Shown here in pieces: positions 40,906 to 40,965 of a DNA stretch of 40,965 bases. The notes under the pieces are model-generated. The model was not told where the DNA came from. It did no database searches and saw only the letters and a list, made by a program, of their open reading frames with translations. The number at the start of each line of letters is the position of its first letter. The stretch's first letter is position 1. Origin of the DNA: an uncultured bacterium (GTDB lineage Bacteria > Cyanobacteriota > Vampirovibrionia > Gastranaerophilales > Gastranaerophilaceae). The stretch spans positions 1 to 40,965 of the forward strand of contig CASELF010000053.1 in assembly GCA_949288725.1 (NCBI GenBank), written 5' to 3'. Made by a program: the position numbers and the translations under genes.

Positions 40906-40965
40906 GGTGCTGGCAACTAGTTATCTTCCCAGGGGGTGGCCCCCCAAGTATTTTCACCGCTATGA
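40906..40965 (-). rRNA. rrf: 5S rRNA, 3' end only (partial)
   Basis: Read on the minus strand: a segment with ATACTTGGGGGGCCACCCCC, then TGGGAAGATAACTAG and TGCCAGCACC. These match the loop E/helix IV region and the 3' terminal helix of bacterial 5S rRNA. The 5' half is beyond the window, so the rRNA operon lies to the right, transcribed leftward. Confidence 0.8.

Overview
The window is AT-rich and bacterial. It most resembles a non-photosynthetic cyanobacterial relative of the Gastranaerophilales/Vampirovibrionia (Melainabacteria) type; this placement is inference. Support comes from a Ycf23 (DUF561) gene, a family otherwise typical of cyanobacteria and red-algal plastids, beside FolE2, a GatD-like peptidoglycan amidotransferase, a TolA/TonB-like protein, and many small hypothetical proteins with an N-terminal S/T-F-x-G motif. 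The right edge is the 3' end of a 5S rRNA, preceded by a cluster of GC-rich hairpin repeats of the kind that often breaks assemblies.

Layout. 1-5.8 kb: a lipoprotein with Kelch-like repeats, a zinc alcohol dehydrogenase, a gene remnant, a small membrane-protein gene broken by an in-frame stop, two related overlapping hypothetical genes, an L,D-transpeptidase and a Gdx/SugE-type exporter. 5.9-10.1 kb: a secreted M48-like protein lacking one zinc histidine, a SIMPL protein, then tsf and rpsB on the minus strand with a possible S2 leader. 10.3-10.6 kb: a structured, GC-richer transcript candidate with a 61-codon ORF. 10.6-17.9 kb: prmC with a coupled hypothetical gene, a WG-repeat protein, a MalK-type ATPase coupled to a histidine-kinase-like protein whose phospho-accepting His is Asp, a trypsin-like protease and ycf23.

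17.9-21.6 kb looks like an accessory segment: an ADP-ribosyltransferase-like gene, tRNA-Arg(TCT), an AIPR-family phage-defence gene, a conserved-looking intergenic element between two terminators, and tRNA-Gln(TTG). 22.2-25.3 kb is a tight three-gene operon (membrane VWA protein; FHA-like domain plus about eight membrane helices; TolA/TonB-like protein), the best candidate here for an undescribed envelope system. 26-36.3 kb: TPR-GT9 protein, acyl-CoA/ACP synthetase, acyl-ACP thioesterase, Na/Pi transporter with PhoU domain, a PhoR/WalK-like kinase, gatD and hypotheticals. 36.4-38.3 kb: mazG-folE2-xre operon. 38.3-40.2 kb: a divergent subtilisin-like protease with a strand-rich upstream partner, then the repeat cluster and 5S rRNA.

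A theme across the window is that at least seven genes have no Shine-Dalgarno but a TGN-TANNNT extended -10 box exactly 6-7 nt before the ATG, implying leaderless mRNAs. Other genes (tsf, rpsB, ycf23, several hypotheticals) have normal GGAG-type sites, so two initiation modes appear to coexist.
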